A DNA stretch of 9,617 nucleotides, taken from contig CAYUNT010000178.1 of assembly GCA_964446285.1 (NCBI GenBank), positions 1-9,617 of the forward strand, in the 5' to 3' direction. How positions within the stretch are numbered: the first letter of the stretch is position 1; the number at the start of each line of letters is the position of its first letter. Shown here one piece after another: positions 1 to 8,813 of the stretch. The notes under the pieces are model-generated. The model made no database searches. It saw only the letters and a list, made by a program, of their open reading frames with translations, and was not told the origin of the DNA. The stretch comes from CAYUNT01 sp964446285. GTDB lineage: Bacteria > Sumerlaeota > Sumerlaeia > SLMS01 > CAYUNT01. Both the position numbers and the translations under genes were made by a program.

Positions 1-159
1 TTCAGCCCTTCAGGCCTTGTGCACAGGCTCACGAGTTGCTGAAATGCAAAGCCCCATGCATCCCCCTATAAACCCGTGAGAAGCATTTGCGGAATTGTCC
101 TGCCCCTCGTTCTCCCTGCCGCCGCACGCCGCTTGACCGCGTGAAAGGGAAGGAGGAGA
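1..159. other. Non-coding leader upstream of sucA, weak promoter signals only
   Basis: All three forward frames are closed early (stops at 40-42, 69-71 and 77-79), and I see no gene end here. A TATAAA box at 67-72 could be a -10 element, but the sequence 17 bp upstream (ATGCAA, 44-49) is a poor -35, so a sigma-70 promoter is only a possibility. A GTGCAC palindrome flanked by GCCT and AGGC lies around 15-29 and could be a protein-binding site. This is speculative. The operon promoter may lie here or before the window. Confidence 0.3.
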
Positions 160-237
160 ATGAATATCAGAGCGCCTGAAGGGTGTTCGTCTTGTAAGGT
201 GCTCGTCTTGCAGTCTGCGGTCCAGATCAGCCGGTGA
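160..237 (+). CDS. Possible 25-aa leader peptide / upstream ORF before sucA
   Basis: An ATG at 160 follows a very strong Shine-Dalgarno run (AAGGAGGAG, 150-158), although the spacing is short. The frame stays open for 25 codons and ends at TGA 235-237. That stop overlaps a GTG (234-236) in frame with sucA, 21 nt before the preferred sucA ATG. The product would contain a CxxC (CSSC) and a short hydrophobic run. No known leader peptide is recognised. Translation could couple ribosomes to sucA or act as a regulatory uORF. Alternatively the purine-rich run is chance. The peptide is too short to judge by composition. Confidence 0.3.
   Translation: MNIRAPEGCSSCKVLVLQSAVQISR
182..213 (+). repeat. 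16-bp tandem duplication in the sucA leader
   Basis: Two adjacent 16-bp units (182-197 and 198-213) share the core GGTGyTCGTCTTGyAr and differ at three positions, all transitions. The pair lies inside the possible leader ORF, about 40 bp before the sucA start. It may be a local duplication or a tandem binding site. Because 16 is not a multiple of three, it does not repeat the same amino acids. Confidence 0.6.
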
Positions 238-244
238 AGAGGAG
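236..244 (+). promoter_or_regulatory. Shine-Dalgarno that decides the sucA start
   Basis: GAAGAGGAG at 236-244 lies 10 nt before ATG 255. The in-frame GTG at 234 has no comparable site at proper spacing and itself overlaps this motif. ATG 255 is therefore preferred, and the frame is shortened by seven codons. Confidence 0.7.
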
Positions 245-254
245 TCGCTTGACC

Positions 255-3200
255 ATGTCCGCTTCCCAGCCTCCGCGTTCGTCTCAGCCTTCGCAACCCT
301 CCCCGACTTCGCAATCTCCCCAGTCCGCGCAATCGCTTAAACACCCTCCGTCTGTTCCTTCACGCCAATTCCCGCCGCCGGGAGCGGAGTTGAGCGCGGA
401 GTATTTTGAGGCTATGTTCGCGCGCTGGAAGGAAAATCCGGAGTCGGTGGATGCGAGCTGGCGGGCGTTTTTCGCGGGATTTGAACTCGGGCTGGACCCG
501 AGCGGTATTTGGGCAGGAAGAGAAAATCTTGGACGGGAGGCCCAGGCCATAGGAAATCTTGGACGAGACGTCCAAGCCACCGGAATTCTTGAGCAGGATG
601 CCCAAGCCACCCGAGTTTTTCCCACGAGCGCCGGGGCGGATGGGAGGTGCGCCGAGGCAGAACGGGCGGCCGCCGAGCAAGCAGCGGCGCAATCGAGCGT
701 CGCCAGCCTGATTTTCGCCTACCGCAATCTCGGCCATCTGATTGCGAATCTCGACCCGCTCGGCGATAACCGCACCTCGCACCCGGACCTCGAATTGGAC
801 CGTTTCGGCCTTACGCAAGCCGATCTCGACCGTGTGTTCGACACAGGCCACCTGAAAGGCCCCAAACGCGCCACGTTGCGCGAAATTATCGAAATTTTGC
901 GCGGCACCTACTGCGGAACCCTCGCCGTCGAATACATTCACATCCAGGACGTGAACTTGCGTCGGTGGTTGCAGCGGGCGATGGAACCCACGCGCAATCG
1001 CCCGGGATTTTCGCGCGAAAAGAAAATGGCCATTCTCCGCTCGCTCACGGACGCCGAGCTTTTCGAGACCTTCATGCACACGCGCTATCCGGGCCAGAAG
1101 CGCTTCTCGCTCGAAGGCGCGGAGTCGATCATCGCGGCGCTTCGGGCGATTGTCGAGCTTTCGCCCGAACTGGGAATCTCGGAACTCGTGATGTCGATGG
1201 CGCATCGCGGGCGCCTCAACGTCCTGGCGAACGTTCTGCAAAAGTCCTACCCCGCGATTTTCGCCGAGTTTGACGACAATTTTCCGCCGGGGTCCGTGGC
1301 GGGCGACGGCGACGTTCGCTATCACAAGGGCTACAGTTCAGACGCCATCACGGAATCGGGCCGCCTGATTCACCTGACGCTGACGGCCAATCCAAGCCAC
1401 CTCGAGGTGGTGGGGCCGGTGACGCTCGGGCGGACGCGCGCCAAGCAGCGCCAGTGCGACGACACCGAGGGGCGGCGCAAGGTGATTCCGCTGCTCATCC
1501 ACGGCGACGCGGCGTTTGTCGGGCAGGGATTGGTGGCCGAAACGCTCAACCTCTCGCGCCTGACCGGATACAAAACCGGCGGGACGATTCACATCATTAT
1601 CAACAATCAGATCGGCTTCACGACGCTGCCGAATGAGGCGCGTTCGACTCGCTATGTGACGGACGCGATGAAGATGCTCGATGCGCCGATTTTCCATGTG
1701 AATGGCGACGATCCCGAGGCGGTGGTCCACGCGGCGGAGATGGCGCTGCGGTTCCGCCAGGAATTCGGGCGCGATGTGGCGCTCGACGTCGTTTGCTACC
1801 GCCGCCACGGCCACAACGAGGGTGACGAACCGGCCCTGACGCAGCCCATCATGTATAAGAGGATTCAAAACCATCCATCTACGCGCCGAATCTACGCGCA
1901 AAGCCTCGTCGAGCGCGGCGAGTTGAAAGAAGAAGATTCCGCGCGCCTGGCAAAGGAATTCGAGTCGCGCCTGCTCGAAGCCGCCGAAGAAGTGAAACGT
2001 GCGGCGGGCGCCGAACCCCTTGCGCCGTCGTTCGAGGTGCTTTGGCAGGGCTTGCGCGAGCCGTATTCCGACGCTCCGGTCAAAACAAATGTCACGCACG
2101 GCCAATTGATCGAAGTGGCGCGTGGGCTGACGACAGTTCCGCCTGGTTTTTCGGTGAACACGAAAGTGGGCCGCCTCCTCGCGCCACGCATGAAAGCCAT
2201 CGAGGAGCGTGGCGAGGTCGATTGGCCGTTTGCCGAGTTGCTCGCCTTCGGGACGCTGCTTTGCGAAGGCGTGCCTGTGCGCCTGAGCGGCCAGGACAGC
2301 GTGCGCGGAACGTTTTCGCAGCGCCACGCCACCTGGCAAGACACCGAAACACAAGCGCCCCACACGCCGCTCAACGCCATCCGCCCCGAGGGACTTCAGG
2401 CGAAATTCTGCGTCTATAACAGCCCCCTCAGCGAGGCCGCCGTCCTCGGATTTGAATACGGATACTCGCTTTCCGAGCCTCGGATGCTGATCCTTTGGGA
2501 GGCGCAATTTGGCGATTTCGCGAACGGCGCGCAAGTGATTGTCGATCAGTTCCTCGTCAGTTCCGAGTCGAAATGGCACCGCACGAGCTCGCTCGTGATG
2601 CTCCTGCCGCACGGCTACGAAGGTCAGGGTCCGGAACACTCGAACGCCTACCTCGAACGCTATTTGATGGGGTGCGCCGAGAACAATATCCAGGTATGCA
2701 ATCTGACGACGCCCGCGCAGTATTTCCACGCGCTTCGCCGCCAGATGCGCCGTCCGTTCCGCCGCCCGCTCATCGTGATGGCGCCCAAAAGCCTCCTGCG
2801 CCACAAAAAGGCCGTTTCGCCAGTGGACGCGCTGATCGAAGGGCGCTTCGAGGAAGTGATCGACGATCCGGCCGTGCCCGATGCGCTTTCGCCCGAGCGC
2901 GTCCGCCGCATCGTTTTTTGCAGCGGAAAACTCTATTACGACCTCATCGACTACCGCGAGAAAAACGCCATCGGCGATTCAGCCGTCGTGCGCGTCGAAC
3001 AGTTTTATCCCTATCCCGAGGCGGCCATGCGCGCCATCGCCGCGCGCTATCCGGCGGCGCAAGAGGTCGTCTGGACGCAGGAAGAACCGCAAAATCGCGG
3101 CGGGTGGACGTTTATGCTGCCGCGTCTGCTCGATCTGTTCGGGAGCGCCCGGCTGCGTTACGGCGGACGCCCTCCGAGCGCCAGTCCGGCGGTGGCGTCG

Positions 3201-3311
3201 CTGCGGATGCACAAAATCGAACAGGAATGGGTGGTGCGCCAGACCTTCGGCGGCCCCGAAGGCGAATGGCGCGTGCCCTTCTGGACACCCTCACGCCGCC
3301 CCGCGCAATGA
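255..3311 (+). CDS. sucA: 2-oxoglutarate dehydrogenase E1 component (ThDP-dependent)
   Basis: E1 decarboxylates 2-oxoglutarate with thiamine diphosphate and passes the succinyl group to the lipoyl arm of E2 in the cytoplasmic TCA-cycle complex. From ATG 255 the protein has 1018 residues, longer than the 933 of E. coli SucA. Residues 1-43 are Ser/Pro/Gln-rich. Residues 44-79 are the E1o N-terminal segment that contacts E2 (FARWKENPESVDASWRAFF). Family motifs follow in order: MAHRGR (315-320), NPSHLE, GDAAF (417-421), NNQIGFTT (from 450, cofactor region), RRHGHNEGDEP (516-526) and a C-terminal EEPQN (943-947). The extra length comes from the low-complexity start and from a linker of about 70 residues holding three 10-residue repeats (91-120). 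No frameshift is seen. The gene heads the suc operon and is followed by a 111-nt gap to sucB. Confidence 0.97.
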   Translation: MSASQPPRSSQPSQPSPTSQSPQSAQSLKHPPSVPSRQFPPPGAELSAEYFEAMFARWKENPESVDASWRAFFAGFELGLDPSGIWAGRENLGREAQAIGNLGRDVQATGILEQDAQATRVFPTSAGADGRCAEAERAAAEQAAAQSSVASLIFAYRNLGHLIANLDPLGDNRTSHPDLELDRFGLTQADLDRVFDTGHLKGPKRATLREIIEILRGTYCGTLAVEYIHIQDVNLRRWLQRAMEPTRNRPGFSREKKMAILRSLTDAELFETFMHTRYPGQKRFSLEGAESIIAALRAIVELSPELGISELVMSMAHRGRLNVLANVLQKSYPAIFAEFDDNFPPGSVAGDGDVRYHKGYSSDAITESGRLIHLTLTANPSHLEVVGPVTLGRTRAKQRQCDDTEGRRKVIPLLIHGDAAFVGQGLVAETLNLSRLTGYKTGGTIHIIINNQIGFTTLPNEARSTRYVTDAMKMLDAPIFHVNGDDPEAVVHAAEMALRFRQEFGRDVALDVVCYRRHGHNEGDEPALTQPIMYKRIQNHPSTRRIYAQSLVERGELKEEDSARLAKEFESRLLEAAEEVKRAAGAEPLAPSFEVLWQGLREPYSDAPVKTNVTHGQLIEVARGLTTVPPGFSVNTKVGRLLAPRMKAIEERGEVDWPFAELLAFGTLLCEGVPVRLSGQDSVRGTFSQRHATWQDTETQAPHTPLNAIRPEGLQAKFCVYNSPLSEAAVLGFEYGYSLSEPRMLILWEAQFGDFANGAQVIVDQFLVSSESKWHRTSSLVMLLPHGYEGQGPEHSNAYLERYLMGCAENNIQVCNLTTPAQYFHALRRQMRRPFRRPLIVMAPKSLLRHKKAVSPVDALIEGRFEEVIDDPAVPDALSPERVRRIVFCSGKLYYDLIDYREKNAIGDSAVVRVEQFYPYPEAAMRAIAARYPAAQEVVWTQEEPQNRGGWTFMLPRLLDLFGSARLRYGGRPPSASPAVASLRMHKIEQEWVVRQTFGGPEGEWRVPFWTPSRRPAQ
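525..614 (+). repeat. Three in-frame 30-bp palindromic repeats inside sucA
   Basis: Units 525-554, 555-584 and 585-614 encode NLGREAQAIG, NLGRDVQATG and ILEQDAQATR. Each unit carries a hairpin at the same place. 558-576 is perfect (CTTGGACG / CGTCCAAG, 8-bp stem, loop AGA). 528-546 and 588-606 form the same stem with one A-C mismatch each, and the first also has one wobble pair. The array lies in a linker absent from typical SucA, between the N-terminal E2-contact segment and the catalytic core. The fixed 30-bp period keeps the frame. It may be a palindromic repeat that invaded the gene and then expanded. Confidence 0.85.
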
Positions 3312-3331
3312 TCGGGATTGCCCGCGCGCGC

Positions 3332-3393
3332 GATTCGAATCATGCTGAGAAACCAGAACCGGTGCGCGAAATGATTCCGCATCGCAATTTCGC
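3332..3393. other. Weak inverted repeats in the sucA-sucB gap
   Basis: The 111-nt gap (3312-3422) holds a perfect 10-bp palindrome, GATTCGAATC (3332-3341), and a 7-bp inverted repeat, GCGAAAT (3366-3372) with ATTTCGC (3387-3393), around a 14-nt loop. There is no following U tract, so an intrinsic terminator is unlikely. It may be an mRNA-processing or partial attenuation structure, or chance. Confidence 0.3.
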
Positions 3394-3422
3394 TTTGTAT
3401 TGCGCCGTGGAGATAACCAGCC

Positions 3423-4772
3423 ATGATTATTGACGTGAAAGTTCCGCACGTTGGCGAGTCGATTACGGAAGGCGTCCTTTCCACCTGGACGCGGGCGGAT
3501 GGTGACATTGTCCAGCGCGAGGACCAACTCTTCGAGCTCGAGACGGACAAAATCACAATGCCGATCCTGGCCGAGCAGGCCGGGCGGCTCTCGATCCAGG
3601 TGAAGGAAGGCTCGACGGTGGCCATCGGGCAAGTGGTGGCCACGATCGACACGGCGGCAGTGGAATCAGCGGAAGGCGGCGCACCATCCGCCCCGGACGC
3701 GGCCAAGGGGGCGCAAGAAGAGGAACAAGGTTTGTTCGGTCCGAGCCATTCAATGTCCGCGGCGCCCAAGGCGGCTTCCGTTGCGGCGGGTTCACCAGCG
3801 GCGGCATCGGCTTCCGCTGCGGCGGCGGACGATGAAGGCGCTGGCGGAGCAGCGGTGGGCGCGCTATCGCCCGCGGTGCGGCGGCTTCTCGAAGAACATC
3901 AAATCCCGGCCTCCGCCGTCGCCGGAACAGGCAAGGAAGGCCGCATCACCAAGGCGGACGTCTTGAAATACGTCGAAGAGCATCCCGCCCCAAGCGCGAC
4001 GGCCCGCGCGCCAAAGCCCGGAGTGGTTCCTCCGGTTGCCGCCCCTAAATGCGCCGCCCCGGAAGACGCGGCGCTTCGCCAGACCCGCAAGCCCATGAGT
4101 CAGATGCGAAAACGCATCGCCCAGCGCCTGCTGGAAGCCACGCAGCAAACGGCGCTCGTCACCACATTTACCGAGGCGGACATGTCGCGCGTTTTGGCCC
4201 TGCGTGAACAATGGGGGCCGAAGTTCCAGGAGAAATACGGCATACGGCTTGGCCTGATGGGATTCATGGTCAAGGCTGTAGTCGATGCGCTCAAGTTCAT
4301 GCCCGATCTCAACGCGCGCATTGACGGCGACGACATTGTTTATTTCAAGTATTATGACGTCGGAATCGCGGTCTCGACGGAAAATGGCCTTCTCGTGCCC
4401 GTCGTGCGCGACGCCGATGCGCTTAGTCTGGCGCAAATCGAACAGCGCATTGCCGAATTGGCCGCGCGCGGCCGCGAACGGACTATCACCCTCGATGAAC
4501 TGACGGGCGGCGTCATCAGCATCACAAACGGCGGCGTGTTCGGATCGCTCCTCTCGACGCCGATTCCCAATCCGCCGCAGAGCGCCATCGTCGGAATGCA
4601 CGCCATCACGCGCCGCCCCGTGGCTGTGGGCGACCGCGTGGAAATCCGCCCGATGATGTATCTGGCGCTTTCCTACGACCACCGCCTTGTGGACGGACGC
4701 GAAGGCGTGTTGTTCCTCAAACGCGTGGCCGAATGCCTCGAAAATCCAGAGCGAATCTGGATGGAAATCTAG
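3423..4772 (+). CDS. sucB: Dihydrolipoyl succinyltransferase, E2 of the 2-oxoglutarate dehydrogenase complex
   Basis: E2 forms the complex core and moves the succinyl group from E1 through its lipoyl arm to CoA. The 449-residue protein has a single lipoyl domain (about 1-75) with the modified lysine K43 in ETDK. An Ala/Pro-rich flexible linker follows. The peripheral-subunit-binding domain is at about 148-184 (LSPAVRRLLEEH...GRITKADVL). A second linker leads to the acyltransferase domain from about 220, which carries the catalytic HRLVDG (H420, D424). The motifs MRKRIAQRLLEATQ and DADALSLAQIE suit SucB rather than the pyruvate or branched-chain E2. The start is supported by GGAG (3409-3412) 10 nt upstream. 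No terminator is seen after the stop; the accessory ATPase gene begins 30 nt later. Confidence 0.96.
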   Translation: MIIDVKVPHVGESITEGVLSTWTRADGDIVQREDQLFELETDKITMPILAEQAGRLSIQVKEGSTVAIGQVVATIDTAAVESAEGGAPSAPDAAKGAQEEEQGLFGPSHSMSAAPKAASVAAGSPAAASASAAAADDEGAGGAAVGALSPAVRRLLEEHQIPASAVAGTGKEGRITKADVLKYVEEHPAPSATARAPKPGVVPPVAAPKCAAPEDAALRQTRKPMSQMRKRIAQRLLEATQQTALVTTFTEADMSRVLALREQWGPKFQEKYGIRLGLMGFMVKAVVDALKFMPDLNARIDGDDIVYFKYYDVGIAVSTENGLLVPVVRDADALSLAQIEQRIAELAARGRERTITLDELTGGVISITNGGVFGSLLSTPIPNPPQSAIVGMHAITRRPVAVGDRVEIRPMMYLALSYDHRLVDGREGVLFLKRVAECLENPERIWMEI

Positions 4773-4802
4773 CAGACTACGTTTTTCCGCGGGAGCATAT
4801 CA

Positions 4803-6056
4803 ATGCTTCGACGACTCCAAATTCAGAAATTCAAGTCACTGGGAACCAGAGAGCCACTTGATGTTCCTCTCGGGCGGATGACAGTGGTTTTTGGCCCCAA
4901 TGCCTCGGGAAAAAGCAACTTGCTCGAAGCCATTCAGGCGCTTTCGCGAATTGGAACCTCAAGAACCCTAAGCGAGGCGTTTTCCGATCCGATTCGTGGT
5001 TATCCGATAGAGTATTTCGCCCTGCCCGAAGAAGGATTGCCGGGTTTTCTGAATCAGAAACGGGCAGAACTCGCCTTGACGGGAGATATTGATACGGGCA
5101 AGCAACAGTATCGTTATGAAATATCCGTGAACATCCGCCCTGCATCTGCGGAACTCTCCATATTGAGTGAAAACCTCATCCGATGCAAAGGGTGGAAGAA
5201 AACATCCAATAGACCCTCAATCGAGACGCGCGACGATGAAATTGTAATTCGAAGGAAAATCGACGGCACCCCAAAAGTCCGCAGGGAAAAAATCGGGCTG
5301 AAGTATGCCGTTCTATCGGACGCCCGATTCGACCGTCCTGATTTTCTGGAAATAGCCCGAGTTCGTGGGGAAATGCAAAAGTGGCGAGTGTACTATCTCG
5401 ATCCTCGAACCGCAATGCGCCGGGCGCTGCCGCCGGCGGAGGTGGATGACATCGGGGTTTTAGGCGACAAGTTGCCCCAGTTCCTATACCGCCTTCACGC
5501 GAGCAAGCCCAAGCATTTTGATGCGGCGAAACGAACACTTCGCGCGCTGGTTCCTGGAGTCGAAGACCTTCGGGTCGATTTAGATCAGCGGCGCGGAACG
5601 CTTGATATCATGATTCGCCAGGATGGAGTAGAGTATTCCTCTCGAATCATGTCGGAAGGCACATTGCGCGTGCTGGGGCTTTGTGCGCTGGCTGTGAACC
5701 CCTGGAGCGGGAGCTTGATCGCCTTCGAGGAACCGGAAAACGGAGTTCATCCCCGGCGTTTGGAGCAGATAGTTGACTTGTTGCTTTACCTGGCATTTGA
5801 GCGGGATGATTCTCCCCAGGTCATTGTCACCACGCATTCTCCAATCTTTTGCGATTGCCTGCTGTCGCGTATGAACACGCATCCCAATGCGGCGGAAATC
5901 CTGTTTTTGCATGCCCGGCGGCGCAACGGGACCTCGGAAATCGTTCGCTTTGAAGATCAGGAAGAATTGTCCAGAGCAACGATTGATGCCGCGCTGGATG
6001 ATTCCAGCCGCGAAGCGCCTTTTCAGCATCTGGCTCTCCGGGGACTCTGCGAATAA
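4803..6056 (+). CDS. OLD/AAA_21-type ABC ATPase, probable defence component
   Basis: This 417-residue protein is a single-polypeptide SMC/OLD-like ABC ATPase. It begins with the typical LRRLQIQKFKSLG strand, followed by Walker A GPNASGKS (31-38). A signature-like SEGT is at 284-287. The Walker B and catalytic acidic pair is in IAFEEPENGVHP (E309, E310). The H-loop is TTHSP (H345). The middle part (about 90-280) is the insert typical of this family, and no membrane segment is seen. GGGAG (4791-4795) lies 7 nt before ATG 4803. The stop overlaps the next start (TAATG). Such ATPases work with TOPRIM-type partners in phage-resistance systems (OLD, Gabija GajA, PARIS AriA, AbiL). That role here is inferred from family and neighbour. 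The gene is visibly less GC-rich than the flanking suc genes, which suggests acquisition. It is not part of any known 2-oxoglutarate dehydrogenase operon. Confidence 0.9.
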   Translation: MLRRLQIQKFKSLGTREPLDVPLGRMTVVFGPNASGKSNLLEAIQALSRIGTSRTLSEAFSDPIRGYPIEYFALPEEGLPGFLNQKRAELALTGDIDTGKQQYRYEISVNIRPASAELSILSENLIRCKGWKKTSNRPSIETRDDEIVIRRKIDGTPKVRREKIGLKYAVLSDARFDRPDFLEIARVRGEMQKWRVYYLDPRTAMRRALPPAEVDDIGVLGDKLPQFLYRLHASKPKHFDAAKRTLRALVPGVEDLRVDLDQRRGTLDIMIRQDGVEYSSRIMSEGTLRVLGLCALAVNPWSGSLIAFEEPENGVHPRRLEQIVDLLLYLAFERDDSPQVIVTTHSPIFCDCLLSRMNTHPNAAEILFLHARRRNGTSEIVRFEDQEELSRATIDAALDDSSREAPFQHLALRGLCE

Positions 6057-6663
6057 TGAGCGCACATATTTCCATTATCCTGTTCGCCGAAGACATCGCG
6101 CACGAAAAATTCATTGAGGCGCTTGTGCGGCGGATTGCCCGGGAAGGGGGCGTTTTATTGGATTTTCGTGTTCGGGTCGCCCGGGGAGGCCATGGCAAGG
6201 TCCTGGCTGAGTTCATGGATTTCCAAAGAGAATGCCTGAAATTCAAAATTCTCGGCAAACCGGACCTGGCGGTTGCCGCCATTGACGCAAATTGCAAAGG
6301 CTATCAGGAAGCCAGGCGATCCGTTGAAGAAAAAATCGAAAAAGACTTTCAGGGGCGGGTCGTGATTGCATGCCCCTCGCCTCATATTGAGCGGTGGTAT
6401 CTGGCCGATCCGGATGCGATTTTCCGCATCCTTGGAGTCCGGCCCAATGTGGGAAAAACCAAGTGCGAGCGGGACTATTACAAGCAATTGCTAAAAAATG
6501 CAGCTAAAAAAGGTGAAACCCCTTCTCCTTTGGGTGGCATTGAACTGGCGCCGGATATTGTTCAGGAAATGGACTTGTTCAAGGCAGGGAAAATGGATGG
6601 CAGTTTCAAGCATTTCCACGATGATTTGCAGAAAGCCTTCAAGAGATTCAAAGGCGTGAATTC

Positions 6664-6667
<4 letters not shown>
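6056..6667 (+). CDS. Small TOPRIM-like protein (DUF4276/RloB type), partner of the ATPase
   Basis: The 203-residue product resembles the DUF4276/RloB group of TOPRIM-fold proteins encoded next to OLD-like ATPases. Visible motifs are a first strand with an acidic residue (ISIILFAEDIAHEKFIEALV, E12), a second strand ending in an acidic turn (DLAVAAIDANCKG, D77), and PSPHIERWYLADPDA (107-121), whose E112 and D118/D120 match the family's 'Pxx-IE-W-LAD' block. These would give a metal-binding acidic set for a nuclease or similar effector. This is inferred from motif layout, not from an alignment. The start ATG overlaps the ATPase stop by one base and the stop overlaps the lpd start by four (ATGA), so the three genes should be translationally coupled. 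Composition is poorer in GC than sucB and lpd (for example 31 of 60 bases at 6241-6300). Confidence 0.75.
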
Positions 6668-8103
<1,436 letters not shown>

Positions 8104-8225
8104 TTTTGACAGCACGCATCTCACATTTATGGAAGGAATGCTGTTTGCTGTGCTCCTGGGAAAAGGAACGGGGGCATGGAGTAACGCCGCATCCCAAGGC
8201 GCACGATTCTGAGGAGAAATTCAAT
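8104..8225 (+). promoter_or_regulatory. Gap between lpd and the HTH gene with a TTGACA box
   Basis: A consensus -35 hexamer, TTGACA (8106-8111), begins two bases after the lpd stop. The best -10 candidate, TATGGA (8128-8133, spacer 16), is poor, so a promoter for the downstream gene is only possible. The same TTG could open a longer frame into that gene, but it has no ribosome-binding site. No terminator-like hairpin with a U tract follows lpd. Confidence 0.25.
8211..8216 (+). promoter_or_regulatory. Shine-Dalgarno that decides the HTH gene start
   Basis: GAGGAG lies 9 nt before ATG 8226. It supports this start over the in-frame TTG at 8106, which would add 40 residues unlike the rest of the protein. 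Confidence 0.75.
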
Positions 8226-8813
8226 ATGCCGCAACCTCTTTCTGAACAAGCCCGTAACATTCTGGCACTTATTGCTCAGGGGCATGGGTATGATGCTATT
8301 CTTCAACGCCTGCCGAATTGCACATTGCGAGATATTATGGCAGCGGCGCAAGAAGCCCTGAACAAGACCGTGGATGAGCCTGCTCAAGTGCATTCTTTTC
8401 CGGCTCCATCCAATGTCGCAAAAACCAATGAAAGAGCAGAGCGATACGCCAGAAATTATGAGGCTTGGTCCGCTGAAGAAGACAAAGACTTGCAACGTAT
8501 GGTCGCAATGGGAGTGGCGCCTTTGGAAATTGGAAGGCGCCTGCGCCGCAGGCCAAGGAAAGTATTGGAGCGCCTGGCTACTCTCTCGATAGATCCGGCA
8601 ACGGCCGCCTCGTCGGCGAGGCCCGTGGCGCCAGCGCGCTCTGGCGCTCCCTGGACACCGGAGGAAGAAGTTCAGCTGGAACAGAGTTTTCGACAAGGAA
8701 TTCCTTTCGAGGAAATTGCCCAGCAGCATCAACGAAAAATAGGAGGCATTGTCAGCCGCCTTATTAAGATGGGATTAATTCAACCCGATGGCCCGAATGC
8801 CGTGGAAGGTTGA
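8226..8813 (+). CDS. Three-module HTH/SANT-like DNA-binding protein
   Basis: The 195-residue protein appears to have three helical DNA-binding-like modules. Residues 5-45 resemble a LuxR/DUF433-like helix-turn-helix (EQARNILALIAQGHGYDAIL...LRDIMAAAQEAL). Residues 81-118 (WSAEEDKDLQRMVAMGVAPLEIGRRLRRRP) and 143-184 (WTPEEEVQLEQSFRQGIPFEEIAQQHQRKIGGIVSRLIKMGL) are SANT/Myb-like repeats of the bacterial 'WTpEEd..L...F..G.s..eIA..h.R' type. The linker 122-142 is Ala/Pro-rich and coded by a GC-rich hairpin block. The target and biological role are unknown; a regulator is plausible. The gene is lower in GC than lpd (28 of 60 bases at 8281-8340) and is bracketed by two copies of the lpd 3' end, both pointing to horizontal arrival. 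No integrase or transposase is present. Confidence 0.8.
   Translation: MPQPLSEQARNILALIAQGHGYDAILQRLPNCTLRDIMAAAQEALNKTVDEPAQVHSFPAPSNVAKTNERAERYARNYEAWSAEEDKDLQRMVAMGVAPLEIGRRLRRRPRKVLERLATLSIDPATAASSARPVAPARSGAPWTPEEEVQLEQSFRQGIPFEEIAQQHQRKIGGIVSRLIKMGLIQPDGPNAVEG
8607..8647. repeat. Two adjacent GC-rich hairpins inside the HTH gene linker
   Basis: GCCTCG (8607-8612) pairs perfectly with CGAGGC (8617-8622) over a TCGG loop. GCGCCAG (8628-8634) pairs perfectly with CTGGCGC (8641-8647) over a 6-nt loop. The block encodes the low-complexity linker between the two SANT-like repeats and is far richer in GC than the rest of the gene, which suggests an inserted palindromic element. The sequence CTCGTCGGCGA (8609-8619) occurs again at 8824-8834, at the edge of the lpd duplicate. 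Confidence 0.65.

Noticed and set aside
1338..2804. Long open frame on the - strand opposite sucA (about 488 codons)
   Set aside because: It is the antisense shadow of a clear E1 gene in GC-rich DNA. Its translation is Arg/His-rich and shows no domain pattern.
2495..3433. Open + frame overlapping the 3' end of sucA and reaching into the sucB start
   Set aside because: Arg-rich shadow in another frame of sucA with no ribosome-binding site; sucA and sucB both have strong family motifs.
3864..4682. Long - strand frame opposite sucB
   Set aside because: Antisense shadow of the E2 catalytic domain; no protein-like motif pattern.
8129..8212. 27-codon frame starting ATG 8129 between lpd and the HTH gene
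   Set aside because: No Shine-Dalgarno, no recognisable sequence, and it is short enough to be chance.
8106..8225. Extension of the HTH gene back to a TTG at 8106
   Set aside because: TTGACA there looks more like a -35 box, no Shine-Dalgarno precedes it, and GAGGAG before ATG 8226 fits much better.
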